Shown here: one piece after another, positions 36,701 to 44,855 of the stretch | Position numbering within the stretch: position 1 is the stretch's first letter | Layout of the letters: every line of letters starts with the position of its first letter | Origin: Dyadobacter sp. CY356 | GTDB taxonomy: Bacteria > Bacteroidota > Bacteroidia > Cytophagales > Spirosomataceae | Assembly (NCBI RefSeq): GCF_021440195.1 | Contig: NZ_JAJTSZ010000005.1 | Span: 1 to 64,000, forward strand | Length of the DNA stretch: 64,000 nt | Direction of reading: 5' to 3' | Position numbers and translations under genes: made by a program | The notes under the pieces: model-generated | The model's database searches: none | Told to the model about the DNA's origin: nothing | What the model saw: the letters and a program-made list of their open reading frames with translations, nothing else

Positions 36701-37160
36701 TGATTTAACATTATTCTTTGTTGGCGTGGGCGGATCAAAAATCTACAATGCAGACCGTATGCAGGGACTTGACGCAAGTTATTCTTTCAATTTGTATGCA
36801 GAAGAACAAAATCGCTGGCATGGAGAAGGAACGAGTAATTCGATTCCACGTGTAAGTATTGATAACGGAAACCGTAACTATCGTCCTTCCGATTTGTTTG
36901 TTGAAAAAGGGGATTTTTTACGTTTGAAAAATATGACACTTGGTTATACGGTTCCAAAAACGGTTATCAGCAAATTAAAAATGTCACAGGCCAGAGTTTA
37001 TGTAACGGGTCAGAACATTATCACTTTTACCAAATATTCAGGACTTAACCCGGAAATTGGATATGCAGCTGGCGGTCAGAAATACAGTCAGCTCAATGTG
37101 GATTATGCACAGTATCCGCTGGCGCGCACGTGGACAATCGGAGCTACACTATCATTCTAA
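33723..37160 (+). CDS. SusC/RagA-type TonB-dependent transporter with STN signalling domain (locus 2)
   Basis: The 1145-residue protein starts with a long signal region (hydrophobic LLIFILCCGISTAHTLHG, about 22-40), an STN domain (ISLKVESLEIKKILNLIEKQ to about 118) that signals to FecR, a beta-sandwich (KVSGKVVDEKGEGLPGVNVL, about 143-220), the SusC motif ALKEVVVVGYGTQEKKDVTG, plug (IQIRGFGTVNNSTPLVVIDG, DASASAIYGTRAANGVIIIT) and a barrel ending TWTIGATLSF. It imports an unknown ligand with the SusD encoded 39 bases downstream. The STN domain and adjacent sigma/anti-sigma genes make this an autoregulated uptake locus. Confidence 0.95.
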   Translation: MNRKIPRERVVYNVASATVKQLLIFILCCGISTAHTLHGQELLSKEISLKVESLEIKKILNLIEKQADVKFVYSTNSIQGIQNTTLKEIKGPLNKVLDQILAPINVSYEVVGTTRILLRKKPSGTAIQSQGIIFPNQLIERKVSGKVVDEKGEGLPGVNVLVVGSQTGTSTNEKGEYALNVGDGAVTLKFSFIGYVSQEVLSDKNSVVNISLAPDVSALKEVVVVGYGTQEKKDVTGAVSSIKGADFQNLPSGGAQQALQGRAAGVNIVRNGGAPGDAGSIQIRGFGTVNNSTPLVVIDGVPSGTMNDVNPNDIESIEILKDASASAIYGTRAANGVIIITTKRGKFDNPINLTVNGYVGVTNRIKTLDVLDAPTLASLKREAYTNDGLPIPAIWNDAKYQTQLTNWQDEILKQGVTQNYDASIRGGGKYSSFSLSGGYYNEKGIIGKSNYKRLTFRINSDHKIGSKIKIGQNFQFTNTHNTSPDTQSSQTGLLWSAIRFHPGLPVKNADGSYSSTQGIGAFGDINNPVFTIDNQDQDNIRNRFLGSVTGELEIVEGLKLRANLAMDATFGETHSFDIKINDQFRTNSYNQLNLGHDKNWSFLQEYFLSYDKKFGQHSLNVVAGYTSQTFNDIYANQRGRDFASEDPSLRYMQYAGTIVSISQNDGGNGGRSYDALGSVFGRINYSLKDRYLLTATVRSDGSSKFTPGNQWGYFPAFSAGWRVSEESFFKDALPFFSNFKLTGGWGQLGNQNVASLQYLALINSSYRYAFGNGGVQNFISGAAQSRLANTNIGWETAEMTNFGLEAGLMKNSLYFSANYFVKDTKKMLLAPPAVGTIGTATIPDQNIGQLRNKGLEFEASYRHSIGGLTLNFSGNATLIQNKITKLATPGGFLATQLYGRGQQEIVRTYEGHTYGTFYGYKTNGIYQNQGEIDADANIANDSRKTGGQIKPGDVKFLDLNNDGVIDDQDRTIIGSPQPKINYGFSAGANFKGFDLTLFFVGVGGSKIYNADRMQGLDASYSFNLYAEEQNRWHGEGTSNSIPRVSIDNGNRNYRPSDLFVEKGDFLRLKNMTLGYTVPKTVISKLKMSQARVYVTGQNIITFTKYSGLNPEIGYAAGGQKYSQLNVDYAQYPLARTWTIGATLSF

Positions 37161-37199
37161 TCTAAACGTTCAGATCTATCCCAGCCGAATTTTAATCCT

Positions 37200-38642
37200 A
37201 TGAAAAAGATAACGATACTAGCCGGATATATTTTTCTTGCAACGTTTATGAGTTGCCAGAAAGACTTACTCGAAACAACACCCTACGGACAGGTTACGTC
37301 CCAACAATTCTGGCGTAATGGCGATGATGTGGTCTCTGCCACCAACGCCATTTATGCTCCTCTTTTGAATGAAGACGGATTTGCCCATACGGAATATACT
37401 TTTGACAACTGTTCAGATGATATGAACCGCGCCGGTGACCACTCTGACGAAACAGTTCTGGAAAACTTCACTTTCGACGCTTCCAATTCGCATATTCTTG
37501 CAACATGGTCGACGAAATACGAAGTAATTTCAAGAGCAAATGCAGTTTTGATTAATGCGCCAAAAGTGACAATGGACGAAACTTTGCGCAACCGCAGCCT
37601 CGGCGAAGCTTATTTCCTGAGAGGATTTGTTTACTGGAGACTTTCACTTATTTACGGTGAAGTGCCGATTTTACTTGAAGCTGACGCGCTTGCTCTGACT
37701 TTTAACAAACCAAAATCAACGCTTGCAGAAGTTCGTGCGCAGGCAGAAGCAGATTTCCTGAAAGCTGCTTCCCTGCTTCCGGTTTCATATAGTGCCACAG
37801 AGGCAGGTCGTGTAACCCAGGGTGCTGCGTATGGATTCCTTACCAAACTTTATGTATACCAGGAAAACTGGCCAAAAGCGATTGAAGCAAGCACGAAAGT
37901 GACGGGCAATGCAGCTTACCAATTGGCAACCGGCTTCAACCAGAACTTTGAACTGACAACAGAAAATAACACGGAAACCTTATTTTCGCTTCAATATGAA
38001 ACGGGCTGGACGACGGATAACTCACCAGCTTTTTACCATACCCCGCAGACTTTCGGAGGCTGGGGTTTTCATGAACCGATTCAGGATCTGGTAAGTGAAT
38101 TTGAAAAAGGTGATCCACGTTTGGCATACTCCATTTTCAGTCCGGGTGATAAGGTTGAAAGAGGTGCTTTGGGTGAAACAGAATTTACCGCGGACATGAC
38201 ACGTGTAACGGGTTATGCTTTCAAAAAATATTCTCAGTTCACTGCAACGGGAGATATGGACCAAAGTCTGAACGCTCCGTTTCTTCGTTCTGCTGATGTA
38301 TATCTTTTAGCGGCTGAGGCTAAAATCCGTTCAGGACAAAGCGGCGATGCGGAATTGAATGTGGTAAGAAAACGTGCAGGCCTCAAAGCCATTACAGGTG
38401 CTACGATGAAAGATATCATGCATGAGCGCCGCGTTGAACTTGCCGGTGAAAATGAAAGACACCAGGATCTGATGCGTTGGGATAAAGCAGGTTTGATCGA
38501 TATCGTGGCGCATTATAAAATCGCACGCGGACCTTACAAACCAAGTCGTAATTTTGTAAAACCAAAACATTATTACTTCCCAATCCCGCAACGTGAGGTG
38601 GATTTGAGTAATGGAGTATTGATCCAGAATAGTAATTATTAA
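37200..38642 (+). CDS. SusD/RagB-type nutrient-binding lipoprotein (locus 2)
   Basis: The 480-residue surface lipoprotein partners the STN-bearing SusC. Signal MKKITILAGYIFLATFMSC with Cys19; SusD helices LGEAYFLRGFVYWRLSLIYG (about 125-144), GAAYGFLTKLYVYQENWPKA, and the C-terminal segment MHERRVELAGENERHQDLMR (about 405-425) ending YYFPIPQREVDLS. It is shorter than the SusD of locus 1 (480 against 572), within the family range. A short 'ttaattg' repeat starts right at its stop codon. Confidence 0.94.
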   Translation: MKKITILAGYIFLATFMSCQKDLLETTPYGQVTSQQFWRNGDDVVSATNAIYAPLLNEDGFAHTEYTFDNCSDDMNRAGDHSDETVLENFTFDASNSHILATWSTKYEVISRANAVLINAPKVTMDETLRNRSLGEAYFLRGFVYWRLSLIYGEVPILLEADALALTFNKPKSTLAEVRAQAEADFLKAASLLPVSYSATEAGRVTQGAAYGFLTKLYVYQENWPKAIEASTKVTGNAAYQLATGFNQNFELTTENNTETLFSLQYETGWTTDNSPAFYHTPQTFGGWGFHEPIQDLVSEFEKGDPRLAYSIFSPGDKVERGALGETEFTADMTRVTGYAFKKYSQFTATGDMDQSLNAPFLRSADVYLLAAEAKIRSGQSGDAELNVVRKRAGLKAITGATMKDIMHERRVELAGENERHQDLMRWDKAGLIDIVAHYKIARGPYKPSRNFVKPKHYYFPIPQREVDLSNGVLIQNSNY

Positions 38643-38665
38643 TTGTTAATTGTTAATTCCGGGTC
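38640..38665. repeat. Short 'ttaattg' tandem word repeat at the SusD stop
   Basis: The word TTAATTG/TTAATTC occurs three times in a row directly at and after the SusD stop codon, another short-word repeat placed exactly at a gene end. Confidence 0.45.
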
Positions 38666-38708
38666 GCCGATGCGATTAATGTGGCTGAGGGACTTTCCCC
38701 GGCGTTTT

Positions 38709-38762
38709 GAAAGAAGTCAACGTATGAGACATTGTTCTTTAATAGTTGACTTCTTTCTCTTT
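38709..38762 (+). terminator. Terminator between susD (locus 2) and the small lipoprotein-like gene
   Basis: GAAAGAAGTCAAC (38709-38721) and GTTGACTTCTTTC (38745-38757) form a perfect 13-bp stem with a 23-base loop, followed by a short T-rich stretch. It may give partial termination, since the following two genes run in the same direction. Confidence 0.7.
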
Positions 38763-38786
38763 TCAAATTGAATAATTTAGCATAAC

Positions 38787-39209
38787 GTGAAAAAAGTTAT
38801 TGTAGCCTTCTTGTTGATTTCTGTTTTGATGCGATGTGTATCGAAGGAAAAGCAGATTTTGGGTACCTGGAAAACGGATTCGATTTCGAACTTTGTTAAT
38901 GGCTTTTCCCATACCAATAATTCTCAGGATGAGCATTGGTCGCATTTTGAGTATACCAAAGATGGGGTTGTTTTTGAACGCCGGAAGGACGAATTCAGGA
39001 AGTATAATTACAAAATTATAAAATCTGATTCGCTCGTATATCTGGATTCGGCCGGTACTTTTTTGAATGGATACAAAATTCTGAAACTGGACAATGATCA
39101 GCTTGTGTTGAAAAAACTTCAAAAACCATATCTTCCCGGCAAAAACCAGGAATTATACGAAATACGCTTTTTTTCTAAAATAACCTCCGATAGTGCTGCA
39201 TCCAAATGA
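38787..39209 (+). CDS. Small exported, probably lipocalin-like protein
   Basis: The 140-residue protein begins at GTG with a hydrophobic leader (MKKVIVAFLLISVLMRC); the Cys at 17 could be lipidated although Arg at -1 is atypical for a lipobox. The sequence after it (KQILGTWKTDSI) resembles the start of small lipocalin-like domains of Bacteroidota, followed by beta-rich repeats (YTKDGVVFERRKDEFRKYNY, KILKLDNDQLVLKKL). Its stop overlaps the start of the FG-GAP protein by 4 bases, so the two are translationally coupled. Function unknown. Confidence 0.65.
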   Translation: MKKVIVAFLLISVLMRCVSKEKQILGTWKTDSISNFVNGFSHTNNSQDEHWSHFEYTKDGVVFERRKDEFRKYNYKIIKSDSLVYLDSAGTFLNGYKILKLDNDQLVLKKLQKPYLPGKNQELYEIRFFSKITSDSAASK

Positions 39210-42200
39210 CCCGAAAACTGATCTTACTTTTCATAATTAGCATTGCGCTGTTTACCTGTAAAAAAAAGAATCAGGATACTTTATTTGAGTTGCTTCCTTC
39301 CGGCGAAACCGGGATAACTTTTTCCAACAATTTAAAAGAGGATGAAAATCTCAACATCCTCACCTACGAATATTTTTACAACGGCGGCGGTGTCGGAATT
39401 GGCGACATCAACAATGACGGCTTGCAGGATGTTTTCATGGGCGGAAACATGGCAGAAAGTCGTCTCTATCTCAACAAAGGCAATTTAAAATTTGAAGATA
39501 TTACTGGGAAATCAGGAATAAAACTTTCCGACAGCTGGGCTCGCGGAATATCGATGGTCGATATTAATGCTGATGGCCTTCTGGATATCTACGTTTGTAG
39601 GGCTGGGCCGCAATTGGCTGGGCCGCAAAAGCTGAATGCAACTTTCATACCCCGCCCTAATTTATTATACATCAATCAGGGAAATAACACATTTGTTGAA
39701 GAAGCGAAAAAGTATGGTTTGGATTACTCCGGCAACACGACCCAGGCTGCGTTTTTCGATTATGACAAAGATGGTGATCTGGATGTATTTTTGGTTGTAA
39801 ATGTCATGGAGCGCAAAGGTCCAAATGTTATCCGCCCGAAACGGACGGATGGTTCAGCATTAAGTACTGATAAATTATATAGGAATGATGGTAAAATTAA
39901 TGGTCAGATAAAATTCACCAATGTTTCCACAGAGGCAAATATCCTTACCGAAGGTTTTGGTTTGGGTGTTTCTATCGTCGATGTGAATGAAGATAACTGG
40001 CCGGATGTGTATGTTTCCAATGATTATTTGTCGAACGATCTGCTCTATATCAACCAAAGAAACGGGACTTTTAAAAACGAGATAACCGATTATTTCCGTC
40101 ACCAGAGTTATTCAGCCATGGGTAATGATGCGGCTGATATTGACAACGACGGACTTGTGGATTTTGTAACGCTCGATATGCTGCCTGAAGGAAATATCCG
40201 CCGGAAAAACATGTTCGGGCTGATGAATTATGACCGTTTTCTTTCTGAACAACGCATGGGTTATCAGCCACAGTTTATGCGTAATACCTTGCAGCATAAC
40301 AATGGAAATCGCCCGGGAACTAACCATCCTTTTTTTAGCGAGATAGGAAGATATTCAGGCATACAGGCGACGGATTGGAGTTGGAGTGCTTTATTTGCCG
40401 ATTATGACAATGACGGAAAACGCGATTTAATGATTACCAACGGTTATCCGAAAGACATTACGAACCGCGATTTTGTGATTTACCGGATGGCCCAATACCA
40501 GCAGCAAATCCAATCAGGAAATCTGGATAATGCGCCGACAGTTCAGGCATTGAAAGAAGTTGAAGGTGCTCATGTTGCTAATTATTTGTTTAAAAATAAC
40601 GGCGATCTCACTTTCAAAAACCAATCAGAATCCTGGGGTTTCGATAAGCCCTCTTTTTCAAATGGTGCCGCCTATGCAGATCTGGACAATGACGGTGATC
40701 TGGATTTGGTAATAAACAACATTGATCATGAAGCTTTTGTCTACAAAAATCAATCTGAAAGACTTCCGGATCATCACTATCTGCGAATCAAATTAAACGG
40801 CACAAAGGAGAATCCTTATGGATTTGGAACAAAAGTGACAGTTTATACTAAAAGTGAAAAACAATTTATTGAGCATTCTCCCTACCGCGGATATCAGTCG
40901 ACCGTTGAAAACACGCTGCATTTCGGACTTGGAAAAAATAAAAAAGTTGATTCAATCCGGGTAGTTTGGCCGGATAACCAAACACAATTGTTGACCAATA
41001 TTTCAGCTGATCAGATTTTAAAACTGGAACATGATAAAGCGTCTGTCAATCAGAAAAATAATCCGATAATACCAAAACCCCTTTTTCAGGAAGTTTCGGA
41101 TGCGTTGGGGATTCTTTACAAACACAAAGAAGAATTATATATTGATTTCAAAGTACAGCCCCTTTTACCACATTTACTATCACAAAACGGGCCGGGCATT
41201 GCAGTTGGCGATATTAATGGGGACGGTCGTGAAGATTTTTATATTGGTGGGGCATTCCGTCATTCCGGAAGTTTTTTTGTTCAAAATGCGCAGGAAAAGT
41301 TTGTCGAAAAACCACTGACCAAAGACCAAAAATTCGAAGAAGATATGGGTTCACTGCTTTTTGATGCGGATCAGGATGGCGATCTGGATTTGTTTATCGT
41401 CAGCGGCAGCAGTGAATTTCCGATTGATTCAAAATATTATCAGGACCGGCTTTATTTGAATGACGGGAAAGGAAATTTCAAACTCGATTCATCTCTTTTA
41501 CCTGTTAATACAACCAGCGGTTCTTCGGTTAATGCTGTTGATTTTGACAAAGACGGGGATCTGGACTTATTCACAGGCGGAAGACTGACACCCGGCCAAT
41601 ATCCAACTTCCCCTAAAAGCTCCATACTCAGAAATGATCTTGGAAAGTTCACAGATGTAACTGACCAAATTTGTCCTGAATTGAAGAATATTGGTATGGT
41701 CACCACTTCACTCTGGACAGATTTTGATCATGATGGCTGGATAGATCTGATTTTGGCGGGGGAATGGATGCCTTTAACCTTTTTGAAAAACAAAAACGGA
41801 AAGTTTATTAACATAACCAGTTCGACAGGCTTGACCAATACGAATGGCTGGTGGAGTAGCCTTGTCGCAGGAGATTTTGATGAAGACGGTGATATGGATT
41901 ATGTTGCCGGAAATGTGGGTTTAAATTCAGAAGAACGTCCGTCAGCGACCAAACCGCTTACAATGTTTGCCAAAGATTTTGACAAAAGCGGAACGATGGA
42001 TCCGGTTATATTTCGGTATACCGGCGAAAATTTATATCCTATCCATCCGCGTGACGAAATGACAAGCCAGATGAATTTCCTCAAAAAGCGCTTCGTTTAT
42101 TATGGCGATTATGCCAAAGCGGAGATAAAAGATATTTTCTCGAAGGACGAACTTAAAAATGCAATACAACTTAGCTGTGAAGAAATGCGCAGTGTTTTTT

Positions 42201-42772
42201 TAGAAAATCTTGGAAACGGAAAATTCAGGATTAAGGCACTTCCAATTACCGCACAGCTTGGACCTATTTATGGAATTTTAGCCGGAGATTATAACCAGGA
42301 CGGGCATCCGGACTTGTTATTGACAGGTAATTCCTATGCACCGGAATCTATCAGCGGGCGACTGGATGCATTTAATGGGTTACTTCTTCAAGGAAACGGC
42401 AAAGGTAATTTTTTACCAATTTCGCCTGCAAATAGTGGATTTTTGGTTGAAGGTGATGGAAAAGGTTTGGCGGAGTTATCTTTGAATAATGGAAGAAAAC
42501 TAATTCTGGCAGCGCAGAATAATGATATGCTCAAAACATTTATCTCGGATAAAACCGATCAAAAAACCATAAGACTAAAACCATTACCGACGGATCAATG
42601 GGCAGAAATCAGCTTTAAAGATAGTCGTAAAAAAAGACATGAATGGCATTATGGTGCGGGATATTTGTCACAATCATCACGGACTTTGGTAATCCCGAGA
42701 GATAATATTGCCGGTATTAAAATTTTCAATTCAAAAGGAGTATCCCGGACCATTGATATCCAAAAACTATAA
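39206..42772 (+). CDS. FG-GAP/VCBS-repeat and ASPIC/UnbV-domain lipoprotein (CRTAC1-like)
   Basis: The 1188-residue protein has a lipoprotein signal (LLFIISIALFTCKKK, Cys18) and many FG-GAP/VCBS repeats with calcium-binding D-x-D/N-x-D-G motifs (GDINNDGLQDVFMGG near 69-83, DYDKDGDLDVFLV, DLDNDGDLDLVINN, DINGDGREDFYIGG, DADQDGDLDLFIVSG), forming beta-propellers. Two ASPIC/UnbV-like segments (e.g. IRVVWPDNQTQLL near 587) are present. Such proteins are common neighbours of SusC/SusD pairs in Bacteroidota and probably sit on the cell surface and bind ligands or carbohydrates; their exact role is not known. It is the last gene of locus 2. Confidence 0.92.
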   Translation: MTRKLILLFIISIALFTCKKKNQDTLFELLPSGETGITFSNNLKEDENLNILTYEYFYNGGGVGIGDINNDGLQDVFMGGNMAESRLYLNKGNLKFEDITGKSGIKLSDSWARGISMVDINADGLLDIYVCRAGPQLAGPQKLNATFIPRPNLLYINQGNNTFVEEAKKYGLDYSGNTTQAAFFDYDKDGDLDVFLVVNVMERKGPNVIRPKRTDGSALSTDKLYRNDGKINGQIKFTNVSTEANILTEGFGLGVSIVDVNEDNWPDVYVSNDYLSNDLLYINQRNGTFKNEITDYFRHQSYSAMGNDAADIDNDGLVDFVTLDMLPEGNIRRKNMFGLMNYDRFLSEQRMGYQPQFMRNTLQHNNGNRPGTNHPFFSEIGRYSGIQATDWSWSALFADYDNDGKRDLMITNGYPKDITNRDFVIYRMAQYQQQIQSGNLDNAPTVQALKEVEGAHVANYLFKNNGDLTFKNQSESWGFDKPSFSNGAAYADLDNDGDLDLVINNIDHEAFVYKNQSERLPDHHYLRIKLNGTKENPYGFGTKVTVYTKSEKQFIEHSPYRGYQSTVENTLHFGLGKNKKVDSIRVVWPDNQTQLLTNISADQILKLEHDKASVNQKNNPIIPKPLFQEVSDALGILYKHKEELYIDFKVQPLLPHLLSQNGPGIAVGDINGDGREDFYIGGAFRHSGSFFVQNAQEKFVEKPLTKDQKFEEDMGSLLFDADQDGDLDLFIVSGSSEFPIDSKYYQDRLYLNDGKGNFKLDSSLLPVNTTSGSSVNAVDFDKDGDLDLFTGGRLTPGQYPTSPKSSILRNDLGKFTDVTDQICPELKNIGMVTTSLWTDFDHDGWIDLILAGEWMPLTFLKNKNGKFINITSSTGLTNTNGWWSSLVAGDFDEDGDMDYVAGNVGLNSEERPSATKPLTMFAKDFDKSGTMDPVIFRYTGENLYPIHPRDEMTSQMNFLKKRFVYYGDYAKAEIKDIFSKDELKNAIQLSCEEMRSVFLENLGNGKFRIKALPITAQLGPIYGILAGDYNQDGHPDLLLTGNSYAPESISGRLDAFNGLLLQGNGKGNFLPISPANSGFLVEGDGKGLAELSLNNGRKLILAAQNNDMLKTFISDKTDQKTIRLKPLPTDQWAEISFKDSRKKRHEWHYGAGYLSQSSRTLVIPRDNIAGIKIFNSKGVSRTIDIQKL

Positions 42773-42781
42773 TAATGAATC

Positions 42782-44164
42782 TTATCCAACCAAAACCCTG
42801 ACTTTCTTAATTCTCTTTTTATCAGCTGATTGAACTTTGAAAGTAATACCACGGTGCGTCGCAATTTCTCCTGTTCGTGGTAATCTTGAAAAAAGTTCAA
42901 GTAAAAGGCCGGCAAGCGATTCGCTGTTTCCGCGTACTTCATCAAAATAATCCGATTCCAGATTAAGAATTCTACATAAGTCGTTGATCAAAACCATACC
43001 TTCAAAAACGTACGTATTTTCATCGACTTTGGTATAATTCACTTCATCTTCTTCATCGTATTCATCATTAATATCACCAAAGATCTCTTCAATAATATCT
43101 TCCAAAGTAATCAAACCACTCGTTCCACCGTACTCATTAATTACAATAGCCATATGTACCCGACGGCTCTGAAAATCTTTCATCAGATCATCCAGTCGCT
43201 TACTTTCCGGGATCAGGTAAGGAACACGAAGTAGTTTTTGCCAGTTGAAATGTTCGTTATGATGTAAATGAGGGAGCAGGTCTTTTACATTTAAAATACC
43301 TTCCACGCTATCCAGCGTATCTCTGTAAACAGGCACTCGTGAATATCCGGATTTATTGATTTTATCCATCAATTCATGAAAATTCAATTCAATGTCGAAT
43401 GCGTTAATATTCATACGCGGCTGCATGGCTTTTCTCGCATTGGTCTGACGGAAATTTGCCAAGCCTCTCAACAGATCCGTTTCCTCTTCGCTTTCTGCTT
43501 TTGCTTCGAGTCTTTCCGTAGAAATTTCAGAACCTTCCGGTGTTAAAATTCCAAAAACATAGCCCAGTTTCGTTATAGGTTTGGTTAATGGCTCACAGAC
43601 TTTTATAATAAAATGTGTGATTCCAGCAATCTTGGGAATAAATTCTACCGCATTACGCGCTGCATAAAAGCGAATAATAACATCCAGCCAAATCCAGAAG
43701 GCAAGTGATCCAAGAGAAATCCAGTGAAAAATGGTTTGGTCGTTATGCTGAACCTGAAGCCAGGTAAATCGTGCTGCAAGTAATAAAGCGAGCAATGTAA
43801 CGCCGCGCTGGATAATGGAAAGGGCAAGTTGCTGAATGCGGGTTGGTATATAACCTTCGGAAACTCCTTTTCGCTCCCAGGGATTTTCCATCGCGCCGGC
43901 TGTTGCGTAAGAAGCTCTTATCCCGGAAAGAAAAAGAGAAACAGCCAGAAGTATGAAGACAAGAATTAATTCGTAAACGGCAAATTCATCAATAGGTATG
44001 ACCATCCCGGTCAAGACAGGAAGCGCACTTTTAACGGGATAAAACATCCCCGTACGCTTTCGGGACAACGGATCGTCACTGTCGGCAGTTTCTTTCACAA
44101 AGAGTAAGAAAAGTTCATAATAAACCTTGCGGATCCACATGCGGAATTTAAGCCTGTGGCGCAA
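42782..44164 (-). CDS. gldE: GldE-like hemolysin/CorC-family CBS-domain membrane protein
   Basis: The 460-residue protein has three membrane helices (about 62-82, 112-132, 147-168), two CBS domains (RMNINAFDIELNF... VPVYRDTLDSVEGILNVKDL near 245-300 and MAIVINEYGGTSGLITLEDI near 335-355) and a CorC/HlyC domain at the end (about 370-458). This is the layout of GldE, a protein linked to Bacteroidota gliding and type IX secretion. The neighbouring ssb and nearby mutY support that name, as the order mutY-ssb-gldE recurs in the phylum. The usual SG-x-E-x-A membrane motif is degenerate here (LFLSGIRASYATAG). gldD is not adjacent, so gldE is a context-based name. Confidence 0.85.
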   Translation of the reverse strand: MRHRLKFRMWIRKVYYELFLLFVKETADSDDPLSRKRTGMFYPVKSALPVLTGMVIPIDEFAVYELILVFILLAVSLFLSGIRASYATAGAMENPWERKGVSEGYIPTRIQQLALSIIQRGVTLLALLLAARFTWLQVQHNDQTIFHWISLGSLAFWIWLDVIIRFYAARNAVEFIPKIAGITHFIIKVCEPLTKPITKLGYVFGILTPEGSEISTERLEAKAESEEETDLLRGLANFRQTNARKAMQPRMNINAFDIELNFHELMDKINKSGYSRVPVYRDTLDSVEGILNVKDLLPHLHHNEHFNWQKLLRVPYLIPESKRLDDLMKDFQSRRVHMAIVINEYGGTSGLITLEDIIEEIFGDINDEYDEEDEVNYTKVDENTYVFEGMVLINDLCRILNLESDYFDEVRGNSESLAGLLLELFSRLPRTGEIATHRGITFKVQSADKKRIKKVRVLVG

Positions 44165-44174
44165 TGCAATATAA

Positions 44175-44245
44175 GAATTCTATCCAAAATTAGTATTGTC
44201 AATTTAGACACATTTTTAAATTAACATGTTTTTTGGATAGAATTC
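44175..44245. repeat. Perfect 15-bp inverted repeat between ssb and gldE
   Basis: GAATTCTATCCAAAA (44175-44189) and TTTTGGATAGAATTC (44231-44245) are exact reverse complements with a 41-base AT-rich loop. The pair fills the gap between the ssb stop and the gldE start, the right arm lying 9 bases past the ssb stop and the left arm 10 bases from the gldE ATG. It could be a processing site, an attenuator or a small insertion remnant. Confidence 0.75.
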
Positions 44246-44254
44246 CTTTAAATA

Positions 44255-44731
44255 TTAGAATGGTAAGTCGTCATCATCATTTCCTGCTGCCATGGATGGC
44301 GGAATCGGGTCAGAAGATCTTGGTGCCTGGTTTTGTTTCGGAGCGGATGATTGCGCATAATTTGGAGTGCCCTGATTATTATTTTCCCCGCCGGCATTGT
44401 TAGGTCCGCCCAGCAAAGTCATGCTGTTTGCGCGGATCGTTACGCCGGATTTCTGAACACCTTCCTTATCTGTCCAGTTATCCGTACGGATTCTACCTTC
44501 TATATATACAGAATTACCTTTTTTAAGATATTTCTCAGCAACTTTCGCAAGTCCTTCCCATAATTCAATACGGTGCCATTCGGTATTTTCTACCTTTTCA
44601 CCGTTCTTATTTGTGTAAGAATCAGTTGTTGCAATACTGAATTTTGCAACCGCCGAACCGCTCTCCAGATATCTGACTTCCGGATCGCTCCCTAAATTTC
44701 CAATAAGGATTACTTTGTTAACTCCTGCCAT
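44255..44731 (-). CDS. ssb: Single-stranded DNA-binding protein
   Basis: The 158-residue protein has an OB fold (MAGVNKVILIGNLGSDPEVR, SVYIEGRIRTDNWTDKEGVQ) in residues 1-108, a Gln/Asn/Pro-rich linker and the acidic C-terminal tip DDDDLPF, which binds partner proteins of replication and repair. Length is normal. It lies directly before gldE on the same strand. Confidence 0.96.
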   Translation of the reverse strand: MAGVNKVILIGNLGSDPEVRYLESGSAVAKFSIATTDSYTNKNGEKVENTEWHRIELWEGLAKVAEKYLKKGNSVYIEGRIRTDNWTDKEGVQKSGVTIRANSMTLLGGPNNAGGENNNQGTPNYAQSSAPKQNQAPRSSDPIPPSMAAGNDDDDLPF

Positions 44732-44855
44732 GATTTTGTGCGTTTGTGATGATTGTGGATAATTAAATTCAATATACCGGATATTAGTTCAAATATGCAA
44801 ATTCAAATTTCGCATAAATATTGTGATGACCATTTCCAGTATTCTGAATCATTTT

